Part shown: positions 1-8,817 of the stretch, piece after piece
How the letters are laid out: each line of letters begins with the position of its first letter
Numbering within the stretch: the stretch's first letter is position 1
Assembly: GCF_001293125.1 (NCBI RefSeq)
Contig: NZ_CP009312.1
Coordinates: forward strand, 1,711,447 to 1,775,446
Length of the DNA stretch: 64,000 nt
Source: Lawsonella clevelandensis
Lineage (GTDB): Bacteria > Actinomycetota > Actinomycetes > Mycobacteriales > Mycobacteriaceae
Reading direction: 5' to 3'
Position numbers and translations under genes: made by a program
The notes under the pieces: model-generated
Seen by the model: the letters and a program-made list of their open reading frames with translations, nothing else
What the model was told of the DNA's origin: nothing
Database searches by the model: none

Positions 1-850
1 GAAGCATCGTGCAGTGACGAAGAGTATGTCGGCTCCCCATGCCCTCGCTGTCAGTGTCGTATCTGCTGGCCTCATGGGTGCCATCGCCGGACCGGCCATG
101 GCTACCGAGCTCGACACCCCTGTCGTGTCGCAGGTGTCCATTGAGATTCCGGAACTAACCACCGCAACGCATGTGCGTGCTGATGACTCCACGATCGACG
201 ATGCGGAGAAGATTGTTCGACAAGCATCGCAGAAGGCTCTTCCGGCCGCTGAAAAGGTTAACAAGAAGTATGCCCCGAAGGCCAAGAAGGTTCGTGACGA
301 GGCAAAGCCGGTAACGAGCAAGGTGAAGAAGCAGGCGCAGCCGGTGTTGGATGAGTTGCAGCCCGTCAAGAAGGCCGTTCAGCCGGTTATCGATAAGGTG
401 CTGGAAGATAAGACCGTCGCTACTTTAGTCGATACCGTCATCCCCGTTGATGAGCTGATGACCCCCAAGGCGAAGACTCGTAGCAAGGCTGACGTACAGC
501 GTTTTCGTGGTATGAAGATCCTGGAAGCGGCGCGTACTCGTATCGGCGATCCCTATGTGTGGGGTGCCACTGGTCCCAATGCTTTTGACTGCTCTGGCCT
601 GGTTATGTGGGCACACCAGCAGCTGAACATCACGATTCCGCGTACCTCGCAGGACCAGATTGCGGGCGGTCACGCCATCGCGCGCAAGGACCTGCAGCCC
701 GGCGATATCGTCGCGTTCTATGGCAATGCGAGCCACGTCGGTGTCTACGCTGGTCATAACAAAGTCGTCCATGCTCCCTATCAGGGACAGAGTGTCAGCG
801 AATCATCGTTGGACTCGATGCCTTACTATGGAGCCACTCGCTACTACTAA
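1..850 (+). CDS. Secreted NlpC/P60 peptidoglycan endopeptidase (probably 5'-truncated by window edge)
   Basis: Cell-wall hydrolase that would cleave within peptidoglycan stem peptides outside the membrane. Numbering from the GTG at 14, the protein has a signal-peptide-like N-terminus ending near AMA (residue 30), a Lys/Ala/Pro-rich linker (about 60-150) and a C-terminal NlpC/P60 domain (about 168-278) with the catalytic set Cys193 (FDCSGLV), His241 (SHVGVY) and His253 (VVHAPY). The frame stays open upstream of 14 and reads KHRAV, like the MGKHR start of corynebacterial homologues, so the true start probably lies a few bases outside the window. A second NlpC/P60 gene follows, as at Rv2190c in M. 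tuberculosis. The domain call is firm; the exact bond cleaved is not known from sequence. Confidence 0.88.
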   Translation, partial: KHRAVTKSMSAPHALAVSVVSAGLMGAIAGPAMATELDTPVVSQVSIEIPELTTATHVRADDSTIDDAEKIVRQASQKALPAAEKVNKKYAPKAKKVRDEAKPVTSKVKKQAQPVLDELQPVKKAVQPVIDKVLEDKTVATLVDTVIPVDELMTPKAKTRSKADVQRFRGMKILEAARTRIGDPYVWGATGPNAFDCSGLVMWAHQQLNITIPRTSQDQIAGGHAIARKDLQPGDIVAFYGNASHVGVYAGHNKVVHAPYQGQSVSESSLDSMPYYGATRYY

Positions 851-897
851 GCAGGGACACATAACGTCATAACTGTCGCTCCGCGACAACCTTCACC

Positions 898-937
898 GTC
901 TCGTCTAGCGTGTTGTCTGCTAGGCGAGACTTTTTTC
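898..937 (+). terminator. Rho-independent terminator
   Basis: A 12-bp stem (898-909 with 919-930, one G-T wobble), a 9-nt loop and six T residues (931-936) follow the first NlpC/P60 gene by about 50 nt. Confidence 0.85.
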
Positions 938-943
938 CATTCT

Positions 944-958
944 GTTACAGGTGTTACA
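944..958 (+). promoter_or_regulatory. Direct repeat GTTACA-N3-GTTACA, possible MtrA site
   Basis: Two GTTACA hexamers start at 944 and 953, a 9-bp period. MtrA is known to bind short direct repeats of GTCACA/GTTACA type upstream of cell-wall hydrolase genes in mycobacteria and corynebacteria, and the next gene is such a hydrolase. The match is by eye and the site is about 210 bp upstream of the start codon. The rest of 959-1169 shows no gene; a possible -10 (TATCTT) lies at 1142. Confidence 0.35.
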
Positions 959-1169
959 GAAGTGAATGGCGCCCAGATAAAGAGTAGTTTTTTCGTACGA
1001 TCAGATGGACAACCGCCTTTCCTGGACGTAAATTAGAAACCGAAATGAGACTTAACTGAGATAAAGCAGAGACTCGATCGAAACAGCTCAACAGCCCTCG
1101 AGACACCGCTAATCACCTCGCGATACATGGTCAAACTGCGTTATCTTAGAAAGACAGGAAGTGCGTAGC

Positions 1170-2186
1170 ATGCGTGGATCACGTCCCGTCCGTGGAACAG
1201 CAGCAGTGGTGCTGTCCACCGCTCTTATCGCCGGCCTTGGATCGGCGGCGAACGCCGCCCCGACTCCTCTGGGGCAGCTGCGTAAGCTGGCTCGTGAAGC
1301 TGAGCGCACCTCCGAACAAATCCACCAGGCAAATGACACTCTGAAGCGTGCCAAACGTGATCAGGTCTCCGCAGAAAAGGCAATCGTCAAAGCGAATAAA
1401 GCTGCTGCTATCGCTGAACGTAAGCGTGCTCGGATGCAAGGGCCGCTGAACAACATCGCCTCTATTAATCTCCGCAACACCCAAAACGTGGGCGTTATGA
1501 GTGTTCTCATGGCTGAATCACCCCAGGAGATCCTCGATCAATCCCGTAGTGAGGCAGCTCTCACCCAGACCACCCTCAATATTTTGGTGGATTACGAGAA
1601 CGCCATGAACGCTGCCAGCCAAGCCAAGAAGTCTGCCGTCGACAACCGCGCGAAGGCCATCGAAGCACAGGCGAAGGCCCGCAAAGCGCAAGCTGATCTC
1701 GATAAGGCTCGTATCGCGATGCGCAAGCGTATTGCCTCTGTGCAAGGAGAATTCGCCTCTCTGCCTCCGAACCTTCGGAATGAGTGGAAGAGCGTCAAGC
1801 TTCCCGAAGGTTTTGACCCCAAGATTGCCTTTGGCGCGAATATCCTTGGTAACAAAGCTCTCCAGATCGCGATGACCCGTATTGGTAGCCCCTACGTGTG
1901 GGGCGCCACTGGCCCCAATGCGTTTGACTGCTCCGGTCTGGTCTACTGGGCATACCGCCAACTGGGTATCGTTCTTCCGCGCGCTAGCCAAGGAATGGCT
2001 GTCGGCGGACTCGCAGTCCCGGAAAAGGACATCCAGCCGGGTGATCTCGTCATCTACTACTCCGATGCCAGCCACGTCGGCCTCTACGCGGGCAACGGCC
2101 AAGTGCTTCACGCTCCGACCTTCGGGCAAACCGTCCGGCTTTCCCCACTGTATCACGCACCTGTCAACACCATCCGCAGGTACTAA
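1170..2186 (+). CDS. Secreted NlpC/P60 endopeptidase with coiled-coil N-domain (RipA/RipC type)
   Basis: Peptidoglycan hydrolase, likely acting at septa. The ATG at 1170 is preferred over the in-frame GTG at 1161, because AGGA at 1156-1159 is well placed only for the ATG. The product is 338 aa: a signal peptide (about 1-29, ending ANA), a long Lys/Ala/Glu-rich coiled coil (about 40-200) and a C-terminal NlpC/P60 domain with Cys254 (FDCSGLV), His302 (SHVGLY) and His314 (VLHAPT). The architecture matches mycobacterial RipA-like proteins, in which the coiled coil keeps the enzyme inactive or recruits it to the divisome. The catalytic domain is clearly related to that of the upstream gene, so the pair probably arose by duplication, but this one has its own upstream region and a terminator lies between them. 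Confidence 0.92.
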   Translation: MRGSRPVRGTAAVVLSTALIAGLGSAANAAPTPLGQLRKLAREAERTSEQIHQANDTLKRAKRDQVSAEKAIVKANKAAAIAERKRARMQGPLNNIASINLRNTQNVGVMSVLMAESPQEILDQSRSEAALTQTTLNILVDYENAMNAASQAKKSAVDNRAKAIEAQAKARKAQADLDKARIAMRKRIASVQGEFASLPPNLRNEWKSVKLPEGFDPKIAFGANILGNKALQIAMTRIGSPYVWGATGPNAFDCSGLVYWAYRQLGIVLPRASQGMAVGGLAVPEKDIQPGDLVIYYSDASHVGLYAGNGQVLHAPTFGQTVRLSPLYHAPVNTIRRY

Positions 2187-2275
2187 ATCTGTTTATCGGC
2201 ACTGGCGCCGTCACCTTCCGACTTACTGAAAGAGGCAGGTTAGGACGGCGCGAGTTGCTATTTTTCGACGCTCGC

Positions 2276-2286
2276 TACAGTAGGGT
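2276..2286 (+). promoter_or_regulatory. Candidate -10 elements for pimB' (leaderless or near-leaderless)
   Basis: Two overlapping TANNNT hexamers, TACAGT (2276-2281) and TAGGGT (2281-2286), lie just before the ATG at 2293. The second leaves exactly 6 nt, as expected if transcription starts at the ATG. No good Shine-Dalgarno is present. No clear -35 is seen. Confidence 0.45.
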
Positions 2287-2292
2287 AAAACC

Positions 2293-3459
2293 ATGCGAAA
2301 AACGCTTCTGGTCACTAACGACTACCCGCCTCGTCCAGGTGGCATCCAGTCGTATCTCTACCGGTTTATCCAGGAGCTCCCCGCTGACAAAATCGGCGTG
2401 TACTGCTCTACCTGGCACCCTCAGTACTGCGCAGAATTCGATGCCCAACAGCCTTATCCCATCGTACGCAACCCAACCTCCATACTTCTTCCCACCGCTC
2501 GTGTACGCCGCGAGGTAGCAGCCCTCATCCGCGAGGAAGGCTATGAAACAGTGTGGTTCGGTGCTGCCGCCCCACTTGCTCTCATGTCCCACTACTTGCA
2601 TCGCCACACCGACGTCGCCACCATCGTTGCCTCTACCCACGGACACGAGGTTGGCTGGGCGATGCTTCCCGTCGCCCACGCCGCCTTACGAATTATCGGC
2701 AACGGCTGCGACACCATCACCTACGTCTCCCACTACACGCGTAATCGCATCAGTCGAGCGCTTGGTAGCCATCCCCGACTCGTCTGGTTGCCCTCTGGTG
2801 TGGACACCACCCGCTTCCATCCCCATCCCACAGGCCGTGACCTTATCCGAGAGCGTCACCATATTTCGCCTCATGCCCCCGTTATCGCGTGCATCTCCCG
2901 GCTTGTTCCCCGCAAGGGACAAGACACCCTCATCCGCGCTCTCCCCACCATTCTGAAGGAAGAACCGGAGGCCCTCCTCCTCATCGTCGGAGGAGGCCCC
3001 AGCTCCGACCGCCTCCACACGTTGGCTCAGCGTCTTGGGGTCAGTGACCACGTCCTCTTCACCCACCTTGTCCCCGAAGAGGACCTTCCTCTCTACTATG
3101 CCGCTGCGGACGTATTCGCCATGCCCTGTCGAACCCGCGGACACGGACTCGACGTCGAAGGGCTTGGCATCGTCTTCCTAGAAGCAAGCGCCACCGGCAT
3201 TCCCGTCCTCGTCGGTGATTCTGGTGGAGCCCCCGAAACCGTCCACGATGGGGTAACGGGTATAGTCGTCGACGGCCGTGATATCGACCAGGTGGCCACT
3301 GAGCTGCTTCGTTTTTTGGCATCAGCAGAGCGGCGCACTAGTTTTGGGAAGGACGGTCGCGCGTGGATGCTCTCCACCTGGCAGTGGAGTGTGCTCGGCC
3401 GGAAACTCCGCAGCATTCTCAACGGAGACGCTGCCGACCACACGCAGGAAGGAGAGTAA
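2293..3459 (+). CDS. pimB: GDP-mannose-dependent phosphatidylinositol mannosyltransferase PimB'
   Basis: GT4-family glycosyltransferase of 388 aa that adds the second mannose to phosphatidylinositol monomannoside (PIM1 to PIM2) at the cytoplasmic face of the membrane, the base of LM/LAM. The N-terminus has the glycine-rich acceptor-site motif PPRPGGIQSY (residues 12-21). The C-terminal half has the GT4 nucleotide-sugar site, with SRLVPRKGQDTLI and the EX7E region EGLGIVFLEASATGIPV. Length and order match Rv2188c, which likewise follows NlpC/P60 genes. The stop is 6 nt before the next gene, so it probably heads an operon through the SRPBCC, glucokinase and RNase AS genes. Confidence 0.85.
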   Translation: MRKTLLVTNDYPPRPGGIQSYLYRFIQELPADKIGVYCSTWHPQYCAEFDAQQPYPIVRNPTSILLPTARVRREVAALIREEGYETVWFGAAAPLALMSHYLHRHTDVATIVASTHGHEVGWAMLPVAHAALRIIGNGCDTITYVSHYTRNRISRALGSHPRLVWLPSGVDTTRFHPHPTGRDLIRERHHISPHAPVIACISRLVPRKGQDTLIRALPTILKEEPEALLLIVGGGPSSDRLHTLAQRLGVSDHVLFTHLVPEEDLPLYYAAADVFAMPCRTRGHGLDVEGLGIVFLEASATGIPVLVGDSGGAPETVHDGVTGIVVDGRDIDQVATELLRFLASAERRTSFGKDGRAWMLSTWQWSVLGRKLRSILNGDAADHTQEGE

Positions 3460-3465
3460 CGGCCC

Positions 3466-3912
3466 ATGGTACACCCCATTCAGATCGCCGACCTCGCCTA
3501 TCTACCGGTACCCGCAGATGATATTGCCCTCGTCATCGCCAACTCCGCTGAGTGGCCCCGCTGGTTCCCCAACCTTCGCCTCACCGTCACCGAAAACCGT
3601 GGGCCCCTCGGGCTACGCTGGACTGCCACCGGTGCAGTAGACGGCACCTCCGAAATCTGGCTGGAATCTGTCGCCGACGGGACCAACCTCCATTACTTCC
3701 TCCACGCAGCGCCTAGTGGTACCGGTTCGCCTGCCACCCAAGCTAAGCGCGCAGCCTCACTCACCACCTTTTACCGATTCCGTTTCAAAGACCTCGTCAA
3801 CGAGCTCCGGCAGCTACTCGATAGCGACCGTCCCGCCGGCGAAGATCCCCTCCAATGGCGAGTGGAACACCCGCGCGCCCGAGAAATACACGAGGAGCTC
3901 CCCGCATCATGA
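3466..3912 (+). CDS. SRPBCC (START-like) family protein, Rv2185c type
   Basis: A 148-aa protein with the pattern of the polyketide cyclase/SRPBCC fold: an early NSAEWPRWFPNL segment (about 26-37), alternating beta strands around GLRWTATG and SEIWLESV, and a C-terminal helix (FYRFRFKDLVNELRQLL). M. tuberculosis carries an SRPBCC protein (Rv2185c) in the same neighbourhood. Such proteins bind hydrophobic ligands; the ligand here is unknown. GGAGAG at 3451-3456 provides a ribosome site. The stop overlaps the next start as ATGA at 3909-3912, indicating translational coupling. Confidence 0.7.
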   Translation: MVHPIQIADLAYLPVPADDIALVIANSAEWPRWFPNLRLTVTENRGPLGLRWTATGAVDGTSEIWLESVADGTNLHYFLHAAPSGTGSPATQAKRAASLTTFYRFRFKDLVNELRQLLDSDRPAGEDPLQWRVEHPRAREIHEELPAS

Positions 3913-4868
3913 CCAACACCATTGGTATTGACGTTGGCGGTACCAGCCTGCGGGCATCCGTTGTCGACGAGCATGGCCGCATCCTGGATCGGGAACGCGT
4001 CCCCACCCCACACGCGGTCTACTCGCTAGAAGATGCCCTCACCTCGGTCGCGGAACGACTCGCTAAGCGTAATAAGGTTGAAGCTGTAGGTCTCGCCGTA
4101 GCCGCCTTCCTTGACGCAGACCGCTCCACTGTACGCTTTGCGCCCCATCTGCCGTGGCGCAATGCGCACGTGCGAGAACGGATGGAAGAGCGTCTCGGTA
4201 TGCCAGTAGTGGTTGAGCACGACTGCAACTCCGCTGCTTGGGCCGAGTACAACTATGGGGCATCCGTAGGCGGTAACTACGTCGTCACCTTCGCGATCGG
4301 TACTGGTATCGGTGGCGCCCTTATCTACAATAATGAACTCTTCCGTGGTGCCTACGGTACTGCCCCCGAGTTCGGACATCTTCAAGTGGTTCCCAACGGA
4401 CGCCCCTGTTCATGTGGCAAACTGGGGTGCCTCGAACGCTACTGTTCAGGAACCGCTCTCGTGGATACCGCCCTTGAACTCATGGTGTCCCATCCTGACA
4501 TTCCCACAGTGCTCGGAAAAGACGTCACCCCCGAATCAGAACTGACCGGCCGCCGTGTGATGGAAGCAGCCCGAGAGCACGACCGCATCGCCGAAATGGC
4601 TCTTGACGAATTTGGCTACTGGCTAGGAATCGGCCTAGCTACTGTGGCCGACGTTTTCGACCCCGACCTCATTGTTGTCGGTGGCGGGGTGGGCTCCGCC
4701 GGAGACCAGTTCCTCAGCCATGCGCGGGAAGTCTATGCCTCCCATGTGACGGGGGCCGGCTATCGTCCACTCGCCACCATTAAACAAGCCGAGCTCGGAG
4801 ATGATGCTGGCCAAGTAGGCGCAGCCGACCTCGCTCGCCGTTTCCTCCTTGAACAGAGCGGGAACTAG
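3909..4868 (+). CDS. glk: ROK-family glucokinase
   Basis: Cytoplasmic sugar kinase of 319 aa that phosphorylates glucose to glucose 6-phosphate. The phosphate-binding DVGGTSLRAS motif is at residues 7-16, the sugar-binding EHDCNSAAWAE follows near residue 105, then GTGIGGAL. The zinc-binding ROK signature EFGHLQV...CSCGKLGCLERYCSG has the Cys-x-Cys-G-x-x-G-Cys arrangement. The ATG at 3909 is chosen because it overlaps the previous stop and gives the normal family N-terminus; an upstream in-frame ATG at 3855 would add 18 unlikely residues. ATP versus polyphosphate as donor cannot be settled from sequence. Confidence 0.85.
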   Translation: MTNTIGIDVGGTSLRASVVDEHGRILDRERVPTPHAVYSLEDALTSVAERLAKRNKVEAVGLAVAAFLDADRSTVRFAPHLPWRNAHVRERMEERLGMPVVVEHDCNSAAWAEYNYGASVGGNYVVTFAIGTGIGGALIYNNELFRGAYGTAPEFGHLQVVPNGRPCSCGKLGCLERYCSGTALVDTALELMVSHPDIPTVLGKDVTPESELTGRRVMEAAREHDRIAEMALDEFGYWLGIGLATVADVFDPDLIVVGGGVGSAGDQFLSHAREVYASHVTGAGYRPLATIKQAELGDDAGQVGAADLARRFLLEQSGN

Positions 4869-4871
4869 CAC

Positions 4872-5378
4872 ATGCGATTCTTCTACGATTGCGAATTCAT
4901 TGAGGACGGCCGCACTATCGACCTCCTCTCCCTCGGGATGGTGACGGAAACGGGGGAGGAGCTCTACCTGGCCTCGACGGACTGTGACACTAGCCGTGCC
5001 AACCCGTGGGTCCAGCGCAACGTTCTCCCCAAACTGCCCAATCCCGGCGACAGTGCGTGGTGTGACCGGCGTACCATGCGAGAACGCATTACTGCTTTCT
5101 GGAAGCATCACGACGACGGGCACACCATGGAACTCTGGGCCTGGGTGGCCGCCTACGACCATGTTGCGCTCTGCCAACTCTGGGGGGATATGGCCGCGTT
5201 ACCACGCGGTGTGCCACGCTTTACTTACGAGCTCAAACAATATTGGATGCACGCCGGCCAACCAGCTGTCCCCGGAAAGCCTTCGGGTGTGCATGATGCT
5301 CTGGTGGATGCACGGTGGGACTTGGAACGTTTTGTCGCTATCCGTCGTGCCCTAGAAGGGGACGCAACTCTGCGTTAG
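4872..5378 (+). CDS. 3'-5' exoribonuclease AS (polyadenylate-specific), Rv2179c type
   Basis: A 168-aa DEDDh exonuclease that degrades adenylate-rich RNA 3' tails. The acidic metal ligands are visible as Asp6 and Glu8 (YDCEFIEDG), Asp96 (AAYDHVALCQLWG), and His141 with Asp146 (GVHDALVDARWD). Length and motif spacing match mycobacterial RNase AS, which also lies just upstream of aroG. It begins 3 nt after the glucokinase stop and is probably co-transcribed with it. Confidence 0.88.
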   Translation: MRFFYDCEFIEDGRTIDLLSLGMVTETGEELYLASTDCDTSRANPWVQRNVLPKLPNPGDSAWCDRRTMRERITAFWKHHDDGHTMELWAWVAAYDHVALCQLWGDMAALPRGVPRFTYELKQYWMHAGQPAVPGKPSGVHDALVDARWDLERFVAIRRALEGDATLR

Positions 5379-5406
5379 CGGGAGATGCTATTCGCTAGTT
5401 TCTTGA

Positions 5407-6813
<1,407 letters not shown>

Positions 6814-6846
6814 CGTACAGTACGGCACCACAAGGATGTGTCGTGG

Positions 6847-8298
6847 CTACCGGAATAACGCTTCCGGCTGGTTCCCGGTCTCACTCTGCGAGTGAGACGC
6901 CGGAGCCGGCGGAAGCAGTTCATGCCCCAACGAGCGCATTGCCGCTCCCGCACCCCCCAGCACGAGGAGCAGTGCCACCACCCAGATGAGGACCGGCCAC
7001 ACCCGTGGGTGGGAGGCGAGCCGCCAGGCCCGTTCCTCTTCTGGGCTCAGGGGTTCCTCCGCTTCGTCCTCGGCATAGACGGGAATGGGGCTATGATCAT
7101 CAGCCGACTCCCTATCTTCTCCCTCCGAAGGGAACAGCCCACTAGTATCTTCGAGCGGCACGGCAGAGGTGAGCACAGCAGTGTGCACCGGCGATGCCGC
7201 TACCCGGGAATCGACTGTAGGGAAAATCTCGGTTGCGTCACCGCTTCCAAGAATCTCGGTTGCATTGTCAGCCCCCAGTACATCTGTCTCCGCTTCACTG
7301 GATGGCGCACCAGCAGGATCCTCTCCCTTGTGGAGTGACGCCAGGGTGGAGAGCGCAGTTTGGGCGGCAGTTTGTTCTGCAGACTCTTGCGGAGTGGGAA
7401 CCACATAGTGTGGTAGCTGCAAGGTTGTACTCAGTTGGTCGAGAGCTTTCTCCATAGCGTGAGCATCAACATAGCGGCGCCCCGGGTCCCGTGCAGTCGC
7501 AGTCGCAATAATGCGGTCAAACTCGGTGGGGATACCCGGACGCTGTGCGGAGGCGGAGGGGACACTATCCGTTAGGCGCCGTTCAGCAACCTCCCGTGTC
7601 GCCTCCATCCCAAACGGCGCGGTACCCACCAGGAGTTCATACAGCACCAAGCCAGCAGAGTAGACGTCGCAGCGAGGAGTAATCGGAGCACCCGTCACTT
7701 GCTCAGGAGCCAGATAGGCAGCAGTGCCGACCAGATACCCTTCTTTATCGTCACTGTTGACGGCGCGGACTAGCCCAAAGTCCACCACCTTCACGATGCC
7801 TTCGGGGCCAATGAGGATGTTCTCCGGCTTGACGTCCCGGTGGACAAAACCCGAGCGATGGGCGACCGCAAGCGCCTCCAGGGTAGGTTTGAGGACTGCC
7901 ACGGCTGCATAGGGAGGCATTGGGCCGCGTTCGTTTAACAACTCTCGCACCGTGCCGCCCGCAACGAGTTCCATAACCAGGAACGCTTCGCCCTTCCACA
8001 TACCTTGGTCAGACACCGTAACGATGCCTGGGCCGCGCAGGTTAGCGACGGTTTTCGCCTCCGCTACGAAGCCTTTTCGGAATTCCTCGCGGGAAGCTAG
8101 ATCAGATCGCAAGACTTTGAGCGCAACTGGGCGGTCTAGCCGGGTGTCAATTGCCCGGTAGACGACAGACATCCCGCCACGGGCAATGTAACCATCGATA
8201 AGGTAACGGTCATCGACCTTGTCGCCGGGGCGGAAGGGAGACCGGGAATCCGACTCGCGGCCACTGAGGCGTGACCACAAACGTGGAATCTCAGCCAT
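6847..8298 (-). CDS. pknL: Transmembrane serine/threonine protein kinase PknL
   Basis: A 483-aa Hanks-type kinase. The glycine-rich loop (ARGGMSVVY) spans residues 39-47; the ATP Lys is Lys61 (VALKVL), the catalytic loop is HRDVKPEN (153-160), the magnesium DFG begins at Asp173, and APEQ follows near 197-200. After an acidic Ser/Thr-rich juxtamembrane stretch, a single transmembrane helix (about 433-455) and a short extracellular tail follow. There are no PASTA repeats, as is normal for PknL. It is divergent from the Rv2175c-type gene, as in M. tuberculosis, where PknL phosphorylates that protein. Role in transcription or division control is inferred from the family. Confidence 0.93.
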   Translation of the reverse strand: MAEIPRLWSRLSGRESDSRSPFRPGDKVDDRYLIDGYIARGGMSVVYRAIDTRLDRPVALKVLRSDLASREEFRKGFVAEAKTVANLRGPGIVTVSDQGMWKGEAFLVMELVAGGTVRELLNERGPMPPYAAVAVLKPTLEALAVAHRSGFVHRDVKPENILIGPEGIVKVVDFGLVRAVNSDDKEGYLVGTAAYLAPEQVTGAPITPRCDVYSAGLVLYELLVGTAPFGMEATREVAERRLTDSVPSASAQRPGIPTEFDRIIATATARDPGRRYVDAHAMEKALDQLSTTLQLPHYVVPTPQESAEQTAAQTALSTLASLHKGEDPAGAPSSEAETDVLGADNATEILGSGDATEIFPTVDSRVAASPVHTAVLTSAVPLEDTSGLFPSEGEDRESADDHSPIPVYAEDEAEEPLSPEEERAWRLASHPRVWPVLIWVVALLLVLGGAGAAMRSLGHELLPPAPASHSQSETGNQPEALFR

Positions 8299-8438
8299 CC
8301 TGCTGCTCTTCTCTCTCCAAGGGGCATGCTCACATGTCAGCCGGGTTCCCCGGTTGTAGGGGCACGTCCACCACTGATCTTTGCTGTCTATGCTACCGAA
8401 TTAGCGTGGAGGAGTTACCCCTCCTTCACGAAGACCAG

Positions 8439-8444
8439 TACTCT
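8439..8444 (+). promoter_or_regulatory. Candidate -10 (TACTCT) for a leaderless transcript
   Basis: TACTCT ends 7 nt before the ATG at 8452, and there is no properly spaced Shine-Dalgarno (AAAGG is only 1 nt from the ATG). It lies in the divergent pknL promoter region, 8299-8451. Confidence 0.4.
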
Positions 8445-8451
8445 CAAAGGT

Positions 8452-8817
8452 ATGAGTTCTCTTCCCACCGCCGAAGACGTTTTAGGCCCCGCTGACGGTA
8501 TCCTGCCCCTCTCTGACGTTGCCCAGCTTCTCAACGTTCCCGTGACGCGCATTCACCAACTGCTCCGTCAACAGCAGCTGATTGCCGTCGAACGGGATGG
8601 AGTCCTCGGAGTGCCTGCACTCTTTTTCGACGAGCAGGGTACTGCTAAACACATCACCGGCCTTATCGCAGTCCTTGCCGATGGTGGTTACTCCACCACG
8701 GAGATCCTGCGCTTCCTCTATACCGCTGATGATTCACTGCCAGGTCGTCCCATTGATGCCCTGCATGGTCATCTCGCACGGGAGGTTATGCGCCGGGCGC
8801 AGGCAATGGCGTTGTAG
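8452..8817 (+). CDS. PknL-partner DNA-binding protein, Rv2175c family
   Basis: A 121-aa winged-helix protein. The N-terminal half has a MerR/excisionase-like helix-turn-helix (PLSDVAQLLNVPVTRIHQLLRQQQLIAVERDG, about 17-49), and the C-terminal part carries the family segments GLIAVLADGGYSTTEILRFLY and RPIDALHGHLAREVMRRAQAMAL. The ATG at 8452 gives the normal N-terminus and includes Thr6; the M. tuberculosis homologue is phosphorylated by PknL on an N-terminal Thr, which modulates DNA binding. A longer reading from 8326 would add 42 residues without family likeness. The 3' end overlaps convergent mptA by 32 bp. Confidence 0.85.
   Translation: MSSLPTAEDVLGPADGILPLSDVAQLLNVPVTRIHQLLRQQQLIAVERDGVLGVPALFFDEQGTAKHITGLIAVLADGGYSTTEILRFLYTADDSLPGRPIDALHGHLAREVMRRAQAMAL

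Noticed and set aside
959-1169. Possible c-di-AMP (ydaO) riboswitch before the NlpC/P60 gene
   Set aside because: Such riboswitches precede cell-wall hydrolase genes in actinobacteria, but none of the conserved ydaO segments is visible here.
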